Source: Myxococcus eversor (lineage in GTDB: Bacteria > Myxococcota > Myxococcia > Myxococcales > Myxococcaceae). Taken from it: a DNA stretch of 64,000 nucleotides. How positions within the stretch are numbered: the first letter of the stretch is position 1; every line of letters starts with the position of its first letter. The notes under the pieces were generated by a model. The model was not told where the DNA came from. It was given only the letters and a program-made list of their open reading frames with translations, and made no database searches. Made by a program: the position numbers and the translations under genes. Location of the stretch: the NCBI RefSeq assembly GCF_010894455.1, contig NZ_JAAIXY010000004.1, positions 62,001 through 126,000 on the forward strand, in the 5' to 3' direction. Shown here piece after piece: positions 9,298-18,794 of this stretch.

Positions 9298-10148
9298 TGC
9301 CGCTCCCCAAGTCCAAGTCCAAGTCCGTACTTGCCGCCCTCGCGTGCGCCCTGGCGTCGCCGCTCTCCGGGTGCATCTCCTACAACGACTCGTGCCAGCC
9401 GCTCGTCTCGGACCCGGATGCCGTCGTCGGCTACCTGGCAGCGGACGTCCAGTTGGACAAGCCGTTCACCCGGCATGACAACAACGCGCTGGCCCAGGTG
9501 GTCGCCGACGCGTTCCTCCATGCCGAGGACGGCTCCGCGCGGCCCGCCGTGCTGGGCGTCGTCAACGGCGGCTCCCTGCGCACGGAGGGCCTCTGCTACA
9601 CGCGCATGTCGCTGCGCAAGGGGCCGCTCACCGACGGCGTGCTCCACGAGGTCATCCTCTTCGAGAACCTCATCGTCACCGTGGACCTCACCGAGCGCGA
9701 GGTGGTGGAGATGATGGAGAACAGCGTGGGCGCGCTGTACCTGGAGGGGCAGTCCATCGCCTCGCCCTCCGGCGCGTTCCTCCACGTGTCAGCGGGGACG
9801 TCGGTGCGCGTGGACTGCTCGCGCCCCAGGGGCGAGCGCGTTCGGGCGCTGACGGTGGGGGGGCAGGCCATCCCGCTGCCGGCGCGCGAGGACACGACCA
9901 TCCGCTACCGCGTGGCCATGCCCAGCTTCCTGCTCGAGGGCGGCGACGGCTACGACACGGTGTTCGGCAATGCCGGTCAGGACCCCGCCCGGAACCCGGT
10001 GCAGGCGCGAAAGCTGGGCGGCACCGACGCGAACATCGCCTCGGCGTACATGCGGGAGAAGTACCCCACGCCCGTCCAGGCGCTCTCCGAGGAGCCGCGC
10101 GTCATCTTCGAGAACTGCGCACTGCCCGCGAGGCCCGCCGGCAGGTGA
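9297..10148 (+). CDS. Lipoprotein with 5'-nucleotidase C-terminal domain
   Basis: A 283-residue protein starting at an ATG that overlaps the receptor stop (TGATG), so translation is probably coupled. It has a lipoprotein signal (LSGC lipobox; lipidated Cys near residue 26). The body matches the C-terminal, substrate-binding domain of periplasmic 5'-nucleotidases: NGGSLRTEG, then LTDGVLHEVILFENLIVTVDL, EVVEMMENSV, and further on GGDGYDTVFG. The N-terminal metallophosphatase domain with its metal ligands is absent, so nucleotide hydrolysis is not expected from this protein alone. Coupling to a TonB-dependent receptor suggests a surface or periplasmic binding partner for nucleotide-like or phosphorylated substrates. 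That role is inference. Confidence 0.8.
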   Translation: MPLPKSKSKSVLAALACALASPLSGCISYNDSCQPLVSDPDAVVGYLAADVQLDKPFTRHDNNALAQVVADAFLHAEDGSARPAVLGVVNGGSLRTEGLCYTRMSLRKGPLTDGVLHEVILFENLIVTVDLTEREVVEMMENSVGALYLEGQSIASPSGAFLHVSAGTSVRVDCSRPRGERVRALTVGGQAIPLPAREDTTIRYRVAMPSFLLEGGDGYDTVFGNAGQDPARNPVQARKLGGTDANIASAYMREKYPTPVQALSEEPRVIFENCALPARPAGR

Positions 10149-10174
10149 GTGCCGGGGGCCGCTCGCGGGGCCCT

Positions 10175-10465
10175 TCAGGACTTGGGCTCGTCCGGGTTCG
10201 GAGCGGCCGCCACCATGCTCGGTGGGGTCGCTGGCGCCGCCGCCACCGGAGGGCTCGCCGTGACGGTGGCGGGCCGAGGAGGCGGAGGCGCATTGAGCAC
10301 GTCGTTGACCGACGGCATCTTCCGAATCTCCGCACGCGCGACCTTCCACGCCTGCTGGACAATCCACGAGAGCGAGCGGTCCTGTCGCGTCGCTTCGCGC
10401 TGGATCTCCTCCAGCATGTCCTCGGGGAAGTAGAGGCTTTGTTTGCGGTGGTCGGTGGTGGCCAT
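10175..10465 (-). CDS. Small 'KQSLYFPE' protein, copy 2, with Pro/Ala-rich tail
   Basis: A 96-residue protein whose first 45 residues (KQSLYFPEDMLEEI, then DRSLSWIVQQAWKVAR) are nearly identical to the gene just upstream. This conserved block looks like a ribbon-helix-helix: a short strand and two helices with a conserved DRSLSW turn. It resembles the small myxobacterial family that I recall as TIGR04563; the name needs checking. The second half is a Pro/Ala-rich tail (ATPPSMV region) absent from its neighbour. It lies 7 bp downstream of the first copy and converges with the nucleotidase-domain lipoprotein gene. A DNA-binding or antitoxin-like role is possible but unproven. Confidence 0.75.
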   Translation of the reverse strand: MATTDHRKQSLYFPEDMLEEIQREATRQDRSLSWIVQQAWKVARAEIRKMPSVNDVLNAPPPPRPATVTASPPVAAAPATPPSMVAAAPNPDEPKS

Positions 10466-10472
10466 GCCTGCG

Positions 10473-10676
10473 CTACTCCTCGCGCGGGTCCTGGCGCTCG
10501 TCGCCAGTCACGTCGTTAACGGCGGGGAACCCCTTGATGCGCTCGCGGGCGATCTTCCACGCCTGCTGCACGACCCAGGAGAGGGAGCGGTCCTGTCGGG
10601 TCGCTTCCTCCTGAATCTCCTTCAACATCTCCTCGGGGAAGTACAGCGACTGCTTGCGCTTGTCGGTGCCTGCCAT
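10473..10676 (-). CDS. Small 'KQSLYFPE' protein, copy 1
   Basis: A 67-residue protein (MAGTDKRKQSLYFPEEML..., DRSLSWVVQQAWKIAR) with the same ribbon-helix-helix-like core as the gene downstream. The frame is open upstream, but the ATG at 10676 is chosen because GGAG lies 9 nt before it, its N-terminus aligns with that of copy 2, and a promoter sits about 50 bp upstream. No toxin gene is adjacent, which argues against a simple toxin-antitoxin pair. Function not known. Confidence 0.78.
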   Translation of the reverse strand: MAGTDKRKQSLYFPEEMLKEIQEEATRQDRSLSWVVQQAWKIARERIKGFPAVNDVTGDERQDPREE

Positions 10677-10727
10677 ACTTGAGTCTCCGGGGCGGATTCG
10701 AGGTGACGACCTGAACACACCGGGGCC

Positions 10728-10756
10728 GTTATCCGACAGACGCCCAAGAGGGTCAA
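10728..10756 (-). promoter_or_regulatory. Sigma70-type promoter for the tandem small-protein genes
   Basis: On the minus strand TTGACC (10756-10751), a 17-bp spacer and GATAAC (10733-10728). Predicted transcription start near 10721, about 45 nt before the ATG at 10676. It lies downstream of the RNA terminator at 10848, so the two genes do not depend on the RNA's promoter. Confidence 0.65.
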
Positions 10757-10839
10757 CGGTTTCGGAGGACTCATTCCGCGCTCGCTGGGTCCTCGCCCGG
10801 GCACGTTCAGTCAAGCCTGACGTATCCAACTGTGCGCGA

Positions 10840-11043
10840 AAAAGGAAACGCCCCGGCCCTCTAGACAAGAGGACCGGGGCGTCTCGGAAAGAGGGACCGC
10901 CGGGAGTGGATCTCCCAGCGGACCCGTGGGCCCAGAGGGGGAGGGGGGGGACCCCTAGGCCCAACACCTTGAAAATTCGACCGTCCCCTCAACAACCCCG
11001 GGGGCCGCGCATATTTCCTCTTCCGAGTCGGCGCCCATCCGGT
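10840..11043 (-). ncRNA. Candidate structured small RNA, about 200 nt, 6S-like layout
   Basis: No protein gene fits this interval, yet it has its own promoter and intrinsic terminator. The minus-strand RNA would start near 11043. Its 5' region (11027-11017, CUCGGAAGAGG) pairs with its 3' region (10894-10883) with one bulge. Inside lie a 10-bp hairpin at 10921-10897 and a hairpin at 10963-10926. A terminator hairpin at 10882-10848 followed by a T-rich run ends it. Closing 5'/3' stem, length near 200 nt and an independent promoter recall 6S RNA, but no 6S core sequence was recognised and the internal hairpins look more branched. The outer part of the closing stem could compete with the terminator arm, so an attenuating leader is the main alternative. 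Confidence 0.55.
10848..10882 (-). terminator. Intrinsic terminator of the candidate RNA
   Basis: Arms 10848-10862 and 10868-10882 form a 15-bp stem with one mismatch around a 5-nt loop. On the minus strand the stem is followed by TTTCCTTTTT. On the plus strand no T-run follows, so it acts for minus-strand transcription. The only minus-strand source upstream is the promoter at 11050-11078. Confidence 0.8.
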
Positions 11044-11049
11044 GTGACG

Positions 11050-11078
11050 ATCATAAGAACCAGCCCCCCTGCCTTCAA
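11050..11078 (-). promoter_or_regulatory. Sigma70-type promoter of the candidate RNA
   Basis: Minus strand TTGAAG (11078-11073), exactly 17 bp, then TATGAT (11055-11050). This is a near-consensus match in a region where A/T-rich hexamers are rare. Predicted start is an A near 11043. No ORF with a ribosome site follows on the minus strand before the terminator. Confidence 0.65.
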
Positions 11079-11092
11079 CCGCACGCGCCTCT

Positions 11093-11105
11093 GTAACCCT
11101 GTTAC
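11093..11105. promoter_or_regulatory. Short inverted repeat between the RNA promoter and tilS
   Basis: GTAAC-CCT-GTTAC, a perfect 5-bp inverted repeat with a 3-bp centre, 15 bp beyond the -35 of the RNA promoter and 25 bp before tilS. It could be a regulator site shared by the two divergent units. Short, so chance is possible. Confidence 0.3.
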
Positions 11106-11129
11106 CCGACACTCCATTCCACCTGTCAG

Positions 11130-12491
11130 ATGTCACGCACTGGACCCATGACACGGCTGCTGACGAGGACGCTGCTGGACGCGTACACGCGCCTGGGGCT
11201 GGAGGGCCGCTCCGTGCTGTGCGCCGTCTCTGGAGGCGCGGACTCGGTGGCCCTGCTCGTCGGCACGGCGAGCGTGCGAGAGCGCCTGGGGCTGCGCGTG
11301 GAGGTCGCCACGGTGGACCACGGCCTGCGGCCTGAATCTCGAGCGGAAACGCAGTTGGTGGTGTCGCTCGCCGAGCGGCTGGGTTTCGCGTGTCACGTGC
11401 GCGAGCTGTCGCTGCGGTCCGGCGCGGGCGTGGAGGCGCGGGCGAGACAGGCGCGCTACGCGGCGCTGGAGGCGGTGCGCGTGGAGCGCGGCTTGTCGGC
11501 GGTCGCGACGGCCCACTCGGCCACCGACCAGGCGGAGACGCTGCTGATGCGCCTGGCCCGCGGCGCGTCGTCGCGAGGCGCGGTGGGCATCCACGAAGCG
11601 CGTCCCGGGCTCGTCCGGCCGCTGCTGGAGCGCACCCGCGAGGAGCTGGTGGACTTCCTGGCGGAGCAGGGCGTCGGATATTCGACAGATGCGATGAACG
11701 CCGACCCGACGTTCTTCCGCGTCCGGGTCCGGAAGGACGCCCTGCCGGCCCTGTCCCGCGCCGCGGGCTTCCGCGTGGACGCGCGATTGGCGTCCTTCGC
11801 GCGGCTTTCGGCGGAGGACGACGCGCTGCTGAGCGAGCTGGCGGACGCGGCCTGGAGGCGCGTGTGGCTGCCGGAAGGCGGCGGCCTGGACGCGGTGGCG
11901 GTGCGCGCGCTGGAGGTGCCGCTGCGGCGCAGGGTGCTCGCCCGGCTGCTGGCCGAGCATGACGTGGTGACGGACGCGGCCACGGTGGAGCGCGTGCTGG
12001 GCGCGGTGGAGGAGGGCGGCTCCGCGACGGTGGGGCGTGGACTGCGACTGCGCGCGACGGGCGGGCGGGTGCGCTGCGTGCCGCTGACTCAAGAGACGCG
12101 GCCCGTTTCAGCGCTGTTCCTGGAAGGCGCGGGGGCCTCGGGCGTGTTGGAAGGCACGGGGTGGTCCTTTCGCGTGGAGACACAGGCGCCGCCCGAGGGG
12201 GTCCATGGACTGTCGCTGGCGGAGGACGTGAACTGGCCGCTCACCGTGCGGACACGCAAGCCCGGGGACAAGGTCCGGATGGGCGCGGGACAACGGCGGC
12301 TTCAGGATGTGTTGGTGGATCTTCGAGTGCCCGCGGAGTCGAGAGATGCGCGGCCGGTGGTGTTGGACGCCTCGGGCACCGTGATGTGGCTTCCAGGGTT
12401 GTGGGCGCCGCCCCCCAGGGCGGATGTTTCCGGACACTACCTGTGGGCGACACCCGTGGGTCCGAGCATTCAGCGGACCCCTTCGTTATAG
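11130..12491 (+). CDS. tilS: tRNA(Ile)-lysidine synthase
   Basis: TilS converts the wobble cytidine of tRNA-Ile(CAU) to lysidine using ATP and lysine, so that AUA is read as isoleucine. The 453-residue length is usual for the family. The PP-loop ATP motif SGGADS is at residues 34-39, followed by VDHGLRPES, the ATAHSATDQAETLLMRLARG segment and LRPL-type sequence (VRPLLERTREEL), then DAMNADPTFFRVRVR for tRNA contact. The C-terminal third has the TilS C-terminal domain including VRTRKPGDKVRM and KLQDV-like RRLQDVLVD. Two starts are in frame, ATG 11130 and ATG 11148, neither with a strong ribosome site. It heads the housekeeping run and precedes ftsH, an order seen in many bacteria. Confidence 0.93.
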   Translation: MSRTGPMTRLLTRTLLDAYTRLGLEGRSVLCAVSGGADSVALLVGTASVRERLGLRVEVATVDHGLRPESRAETQLVVSLAERLGFACHVRELSLRSGAGVEARARQARYAALEAVRVERGLSAVATAHSATDQAETLLMRLARGASSRGAVGIHEARPGLVRPLLERTREELVDFLAEQGVGYSTDAMNADPTFFRVRVRKDALPALSRAAGFRVDARLASFARLSAEDDALLSELADAAWRRVWLPEGGGLDAVAVRALEVPLRRRVLARLLAEHDVVTDAATVERVLGAVEEGGSATVGRGLRLRATGGRVRCVPLTQETRPVSALFLEGAGASGVLEGTGWSFRVETQAPPEGVHGLSLAEDVNWPLTVRTRKPGDKVRMGAGQRRLQDVLVDLRVPAESRDARPVVLDASGTVMWLPGLWAPPPRADVSGHYLWATPVGPSIQRTPSL

Positions 12492-12535
12492 AGTGGAATG
12501 AGTGTTGTCGGGGGTTGGCCGCGCCCCCTAAATAG

Positions 12536-12563
12536 TTGAGGGCTTTTTGCTGTTGCTGATACG
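12536..12563 (+). promoter_or_regulatory. Possible promoter for ftsH
   Basis: TTGAGG (12536-12541), 16 bp, GATACG (12558-12563), about 105 bp before the ftsH start in a 178-bp gap that holds no gene. The T-rich spacer is unusual for this DNA. Moderate match only. Confidence 0.38.
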
Positions 12564-12669
12564 GTCCGACGACAGGGGAGCTCGCCTGGTGTCGGGCAAA
12601 CGATTGAAAAGGCTGGGTTTCTCCCGGCGCGGCCCTCATCCCGCCGAGTACCGAAAGGGCAGCTGACAC

Positions 12670-14586
<1,917 letters not shown>

Positions 14587-14609
14587 CCCCGCCGCTGTCC
14601 TGAAGTCCT

Positions 14610-14647
14610 GAAGGCCCTTCCCGAAGTCGGGGAGGGCCTTCTGCTTT
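14610..14647 (+). terminator. Intrinsic terminator after ftsH
   Basis: GAAGGCCCT-t-CCC pairs with GGGAGGGCCTTC (14610-14642) around a short loop, followed by TGCTTT. The T-run is short, so termination may be partial and folP could still receive read-through. Confidence 0.7.
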
Positions 14648-14707
14648 GCGGGGGCTGGGCGCTCGGCGCACGGGGTAGGGTGGCGCGGTGCCCTGGAGTC
14701 ACTTCCC

Positions 14708-15946
14708 ATGATTCGTGCCCGCCCCATCAGCGCCGACCGTCCCGAGGACCTGACGTTGGCCTTCCGACGCATGGGCCTGCCGACGCCCGCGCGCGAGTAC
14801 CTGCTGGAGAAGCTGCCGCACGCGCAGCTTTTGCTCACGGGCGTGACGAAGGACGTGGGCACCTTCCTCCATGCGCTGCCCGAGCGGGCGCTCGTGCCGG
14901 GCCGAGAGGAACATCCCTCGTGGGTCTCCGGAGACGCGCGCTCACGGCCGGGGGCGGGGCTGCTGTCGGGTCGCCGCGAGCAATTCGAGCGGCTCGTCGC
15001 CCTGGCGCGCGCGGAGGGCGGGGCGCTCACGGAGCTGGCGGGCGCACTGGAGCGGGCCCTGGAGGCGGGGAAGGCGCCTGGGAGGATGGTGCTGGGCGAG
15101 CGGACGTTCGAGTGGGGCTCGCGCACCTACGTCATGGGCGTGGTCAACGTGACGCCGGACAGCTTCTCCGACGGAGGGCGCTTCCTGAGCGCGGAGGCGG
15201 CCATCTCACACGGCCTCGCCCTGGCGGACGCGGGCGCGGACCTGCTGGACGTGGGCGGCGAGTCCACGCGCCCCGGCTCCCAGCCTGTCACCGCCGAAGA
15301 GGAGGTGGCTCGCGTGCTGCCCGTCATCGAGGGCCTGCGCGCGCGCACCTCCGTGCCCCTCTCGGTGGACACGACGAAGGCGGCCGTGGCGCGCGCGGTG
15401 TTGAAGGCGGGCGCCCACCTGGTCAACGACATCACCGGCTTCCGCTCGGACCCGGAGCTGGCCGGCGCGGTGGCCGAGGCCAACGCCGCCTGTTGTCTGA
15501 TGCACATCCGGGGGACGCCGGACACCATGCAGCAGGCCCCTCGGTACGAGGACCTGGTGGATGAGGTGCTCGACTTCCTCGACGCGTCCGTGACGCTGGC
15601 GACCTCGGCGGGCATCGCGCGCGAGCGCATCCTGCTGGACCCGGGGATTGGCTTCGGCAAGACGTTCGACCACAACCTCTACCTGCTGCGGCGGCTGGGA
15701 GAGCTGCGCGTGTCGGCGCTGCCCCTGCTGGTCGGCACCAGTCGCAAGGGCTTCCTGGGGGCCCTGACGGGCGGGAAGCCGGCGGGCGAGCGACTGGCGG
15801 CGACGCTGGGCTCCGTGGCGGCGATGGCCGTGCTGGGTGGGGCGGACGTCGTCCGGGTACACGATGTGGCCGAGACGCGCGATGCGCTCGCCGTCGCCGA
15901 TGCCATCCGCTCCGCTCGGGATGGGGGCATCCTGCTCGGCCGCTGA
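14708..15946 (+). CDS. folP: Dihydropteroate synthase with N-terminal extension
   Basis: Condenses 6-hydroxymethyl-dihydropterin pyrophosphate with p-aminobenzoate in folate synthesis; target of sulfonamides. The catalytic TIM barrel starts near residue 138 with VMGVVNVTPDSFSDGG, then DVGGESTRPGS, SVDTTKAAVA, LVNDITGF, LLDPGIGFGKT, VGTSRKGFLG and a final VRVHDV, so all pterin, pABA and Mg-phosphate motifs are intact. The 137 residues before it, rich in Leu/Ala/Arg, are absent from ordinary enzymes of about 280 residues and have no motif I recognise. ATG at 14708 is the first start in frame. The gene lies between ftsH and glmM in the same direction; folP-glmM adjacency is common in bacteria. 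Confidence 0.93.
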   Translation: MIRARPISADRPEDLTLAFRRMGLPTPAREYLLEKLPHAQLLLTGVTKDVGTFLHALPERALVPGREEHPSWVSGDARSRPGAGLLSGRREQFERLVALARAEGGALTELAGALERALEAGKAPGRMVLGERTFEWGSRTYVMGVVNVTPDSFSDGGRFLSAEAAISHGLALADAGADLLDVGGESTRPGSQPVTAEEEVARVLPVIEGLRARTSVPLSVDTTKAAVARAVLKAGAHLVNDITGFRSDPELAGAVAEANAACCLMHIRGTPDTMQQAPRYEDLVDEVLDFLDASVTLATSAGIARERILLDPGIGFGKTFDHNLYLLRRLGELRVSALPLLVGTSRKGFLGALTGGKPAGERLAATLGSVAAMAVLGGADVVRVHDVAETRDALAVADAIRSARDGGILLGR

Positions 15947-16022
15947 GCGTCCGTGGACGCCGGGCCACGCGGAAGGGCCCGCGCGGTCTGGGTCGTCGAG
16001 GCGGGGCTTGGTATCGTTTTCG

Positions 16023-16040
16023 CACCCTTGTTCAAGGGTG
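16023..16040. promoter_or_regulatory. 18-bp palindrome upstream of glmM
   Basis: CACCCTTG-TT-CAAGGGTG is a perfect 8-bp inverted repeat with a 2-bp centre, 134 bp before glmM, inside the 228-bp folP-glmM gap. It has the size of a dimeric repressor site. A TATAAG hexamer at 16115-16120 could be a glmM -10 element, but no good -35 accompanies it. Confidence 0.4.
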
Positions 16041-16174
16041 ATAGAGCCTGCAAGGCCGGGCCGTTGCCAGGGGAGCGTTGGGACCCTACCTTCGAGCCCC
16101 GGCGGTGGGCGGGGTATAAGCCCCGACGTCGAGAGACCGGCACAGGCCCGGCGTGGGAAAGGTGGAGCGGCACC

Positions 16175-17569
16175 ATGGCGTACAGGATGAACATGCCTCC
16201 GAAGGAGGAGCGCACGACACAGAAGCTGTTCGGCACGGACGGTGTTCGCGGCAAGGCGAACGTCTACCCGATGACAGCGGAAGTGGCGATGCAGCTCGGG
16301 CGGGCACTCGCGTTCCTCATCCGCAACGGGCCGCACCGGCACCGCGTCATCGTGGGCAAGGACACGCGACTGTCCGGCTACATGCTGGAGCAGGCGCTCG
16401 CCGCGGGCCTCACGTCCATGGGGGTCGACGTGGAGCTCGTCGGTCCGCTGCCGACGCCGGGCATCTCCAACCTCACCACGTCGATGCGCGCCGACGCCGG
16501 CGCCGTCATCTCCGCGTCCCACAATCCGTATGAGGACAACGGCATCAAGTTCTTCTGGCGCGATGGCTTCAAGCTGCCGGACGAGACGGAGGGCAAGATT
16601 GAAGAGCTGCTCTCCACGGGTGCCATCGACTCCATCCGCCCCACCGCGACGAAGATTGGCCGCGCGTTCCGCATGGAGGACGCCCGGGGTCGCTACATCG
16701 TGTTCCTCAAGGCGACCTTCCCGCGCGAGCTGACGCTGGAGGGTCTGACCATCGTCGTCGACTGCGCCCACGGCGCGGCCTACAAGACGGCGCCCGCGGT
16801 GCTGGAGGAGCTGGGCGCCAAGGTCATCAGCCTGGGCGTGGCGCCGGACGGCAAGAACATCAACCACAAGTGTGGCGCGCTGTTCCCGGAGAACCTGGCG
16901 CGCACCGTCATCAAGCACGGCGCCCACCTGGGCATCGGCCTGGACGGCGACGCCGACCGCCTCATCGTCGTGGACGAGAAGGGCAAGGTCGTGGATGGCG
17001 ACGCCATCATGGCCATCTGCACCGGCGAGCTGATGGCTCGCAAGCAGCTGAAGAAGAAGGTCCTGGTCTCCACGGTGATGAGCAACATCGGCCTGGAGCG
17101 CGCGGTGGCGCGCTGGGGCGTGAAGGTGGCTCGCACGCGCGTGGGTGACCGCTACGTCGTCGAGGAGATGCGCCGCAACGGCTACAACCTGGGCGGCGAG
17201 CAGAGCGGCCACCTCATCTTCCTGGACCACACCACGACGGGTGACGGCACGCTGGCGGCGCTCCAACTGCTCGCGGTGATGTGCCGCGCGGGCAAGCCCC
17301 TGAGCGAGCTGTCCTCCATCTTCGAGCCGGTGCCCCAGACGCTGGTCAACGTGGTGGTGAAGCAGAAGAAGGAGCTGGGCGAGATGCCGGACGTGATGAA
17401 GGTCATCAAGTCCGTGGAGCAGAAGCTCGGCAACTCCGGCCGCGTGCTGGTGCGCTTCTCCGGCACCGAGCCCAAGGCCCGCGTCCTCATCGAGGGCGAG
17501 GACGCCGCTCGCAACGAGGCCTACGCGAAGGACATCGCCGACGCCCTCGCCAAGGCGTGCAATCGCTAG
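16175..17569 (+). CDS. glmM: Phosphoglucosamine mutase
   Basis: Interconverts glucosamine-6-phosphate and glucosamine-1-phosphate on the way to UDP-GlcNAc for peptidoglycan and lipopolysaccharide. 464 residues, slightly longer than the usual 445-450 because of a short N-terminal stretch before [13 protein letters not shown]. The phospho-serine loop [16 protein letters not shown] has the active Ser near residue 115. The metal loop GLDGDADR is at about 255-262, the sugar-binding GGEQSGH motif follows, and the phosphate-binding [12 protein letters not shown] is near the C-terminus. ATG 16175 with GGTGGAG upstream is chosen; ATG 16190 is an alternative. The frame is open further upstream but that part has no family sequence. 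Confidence 0.95.
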   Translation: MAYRMNMPPKEERTTQKLFGTDGVRGKANVYPMTAEVAMQLGRALAFLIRNGPHRHRVIVGKDTRLSGYMLEQALAAGLTSMGVDVELVGPLPTPGISNLTTSMRADAGAVISASHNPYEDNGIKFFWRDGFKLPDETEGKIEELLSTGAIDSIRPTATKIGRAFRMEDARGRYIVFLKATFPRELTLEGLTIVVDCAHGAAYKTAPAVLEELGAKVISLGVAPDGKNINHKCGALFPENLARTVIKHGAHLGIGLDGDADRLIVVDEKGKVVDGDAIMAICTGELMARKQLKKKVLVSTVMSNIGLERAVARWGVKVARTRVGDRYVVEEMRRNGYNLGGEQSGHLIFLDHTTTGDGTLAALQLLAVMCRAGKPLSELSSIFEPVPQTLVNVVVKQKKELGEMPDVMKVIKSVEQKLGNSGRVLVRFSGTEPKARVLIEGEDAARNEAYAKDIADALAKACNR

Positions 17570-17677
17570 TCGTCGTTCACGGCGGTTGACTTCCGGACGC
17601 TGGCCGCGATTAGAGGGGCCAGCGCGTGCCGGGGCCCCCGACAATCCCGGGACCGCGCATCAAGCGAGGTGCGGTCG

Positions 17678-18403
17678 ATGGGACAGCGACTGGGTGTCAA
17701 CGTGGACCATGTGGCGACGCTGCGGCAGGCGCGGCGCACCACCTATCCGGACCCCGTGACGGCCGCGGCGATGGCGGAGCTGGCGGGCGCGCGGCAAATC
17801 ACCATCCACCTGCGTGAGGACCGGCGCCACATCCAGGACCGCGACTTGCGCATCCTGCGGGAGACGACGCAGACGCTGCTGAACCTCGAGATGGCGGCCA
17901 CCACGGAGATGGTGAAGATCGCCTACGAGCACAAGCCGGACGTGGTGACGTTGGTGCCGGAGCGCCGCGAGGAGCTCACGACGGAGGGCGGCCTGGAGGT
18001 CGCCGGCCAGCGCGAGCACGTCGCGAAGATCATCAAGAACCTCAAGGACGGCGAAATCACCGTCTCGCTGTTCATCGACCCGGACCTGGACCAGGTGCGC
18101 GCGTCGCACAAGGTGAACGCGGACCGCATCGAGCTGCACACGGGGCGCTACTGCGAGGCGCGCAACGAGAAGGAGCGCGCGCGGGAGCTGGCGCGCATCG
18201 TCGACGCGGCCAAGGCGGGCACGAAGCTGGGGCTGGGCGTGGCCGCGGGCCACGGGCTCAACTACGACAACGTGCAGCCCATCGCGCGCATCGCCGAAAT
18301 CGACGAGCTGAACATCGGCCACGCCATCGTCGCGCGCGCGGTGCTGGTGGGCTTCGACCGCGCGGTGCGGGAGATGCTCGACCTGATGCGCAACCCGGGA
18401 TAG
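17678..18403 (+). CDS. pdxJ: Pyridoxine 5'-phosphate synthase
   Basis: Final ring-closing step of the DXP-dependent vitamin B6 pathway, joining 1-deoxyxylulose-5-phosphate and 3-amino-2-oxopropyl phosphate. 241 residues, normal length. Family motifs are present: [15 protein letters not shown] at the start, [49 protein letters not shown], and the C-terminal [11 protein letters not shown] and [14 protein letters not shown]. The ATG at 17678 is preferred over a GTG three codons upstream because AGGTG lies at the right distance. It overlaps nothing and is followed after 6 bp by acpS, the classic pdxJ-acpS pairing. Confidence 0.96.
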   Translation: MGQRLGVNVDHVATLRQARRTTYPDPVTAAAMAELAGARQITIHLREDRRHIQDRDLRILRETTQTLLNLEMAATTEMVKIAYEHKPDVVTLVPERREELTTEGGLEVAGQREHVAKIIKNLKDGEITVSLFIDPDLDQVRASHKVNADRIELHTGRYCEARNEKERARELARIVDAAKAGTKLGLGVAAGHGLNYDNVQPIARIAEIDELNIGHAIVARAVLVGFDRAVREMLDLMRNPG

Positions 18404-18409
18404 CGCGCC

Positions 18410-18790
18410 ATGGGAATCCGGGGCCTGGGCCTGGACATCTGCTCCATCTCCCGCATCCAGCGCATCATGGATGGACCTCGCGCGGAGCCGTTCCTGAACC
18501 GCGTCTACACCGAGGCGGAGCGGGCCCTGTGTGGCCAGCGCCATGACGCCGCCAGCGCCTATGCCGCGCGCTTCGCGGCGAAGGAGGCACTGGTGAAGGC
18601 GCTGGGCGCGCCCAAGGGCATCCGCTGGAAGGACATGGAAGTGCGCCGGGACGGGGGGGCGCCGTACTTCGCCCTCTCCGGCGTGGCGCTCGAAGTGATG
18701 GAGGCGCGAGGGTTGGAGGCGTTCCTCGCGCTCACCCACGATGCAGACGTGGCCGCCGCCACGGTGGTCCTCCAGACGAAAGGGGAGTGA
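18410..18790 (+). CDS. acpS: Holo-[acyl-carrier-protein] synthase
   Basis: Transfers 4'-phosphopantetheine from CoA to apo-ACP in fatty-acid synthesis. 126 residues, standard for the trimeric AcpS class. The N-terminal GLGLDICSISRIQRI holds the metal-binding Asp, and ARFAAKEALVKALG holds the catalytic Glu and Lys; IRWKDMEV and LSLTH-like LALTHD follow. It starts 6 bp after pdxJ and ends 4 bp before nnr, so the three are almost certainly one transcript. Confidence 0.95.
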   Translation: MGIRGLGLDICSISRIQRIMDGPRAEPFLNRVYTEAERALCGQRHDAASAYAARFAAKEALVKALGAPKGIRWKDMEVRRDGGAPYFALSGVALEVMEARGLEAFLALTHDADVAAATVVLQTKGE

Positions 18791-18794
18791 ATCC

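Noticed and set aside
10175..10676. Toxin-antitoxin operon
   Set aside because: Both proteins share the same antitoxin-like core and no toxin-like partner is adjacent.
10931..10960. G-rich run as a G-quadruplex
   Set aside because: The G/C runs pair with each other in a hairpin of the candidate RNA and G-runs are common by composition here.
10840..11043. Firm assignment of the RNA as 6S, SRP, RNase P RNA or tmRNA
   Set aside because: No conserved core of these RNAs was recognised by eye. Length and closing stem alone are not enough to name it.
10861..12183. A minus-strand open frame covering the small-RNA region and tilS
   Set aside because: Extremely Arg/Pro-rich, opposite tilS, no start signal. 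The region below 11.05 kb is better explained by a structured RNA.
15206..17644. An 812-codon minus-strand open frame opposite folP and glmM
   Set aside because: Same reasons; the translation is repetitive Arg/Ala/Leu/His without family features.
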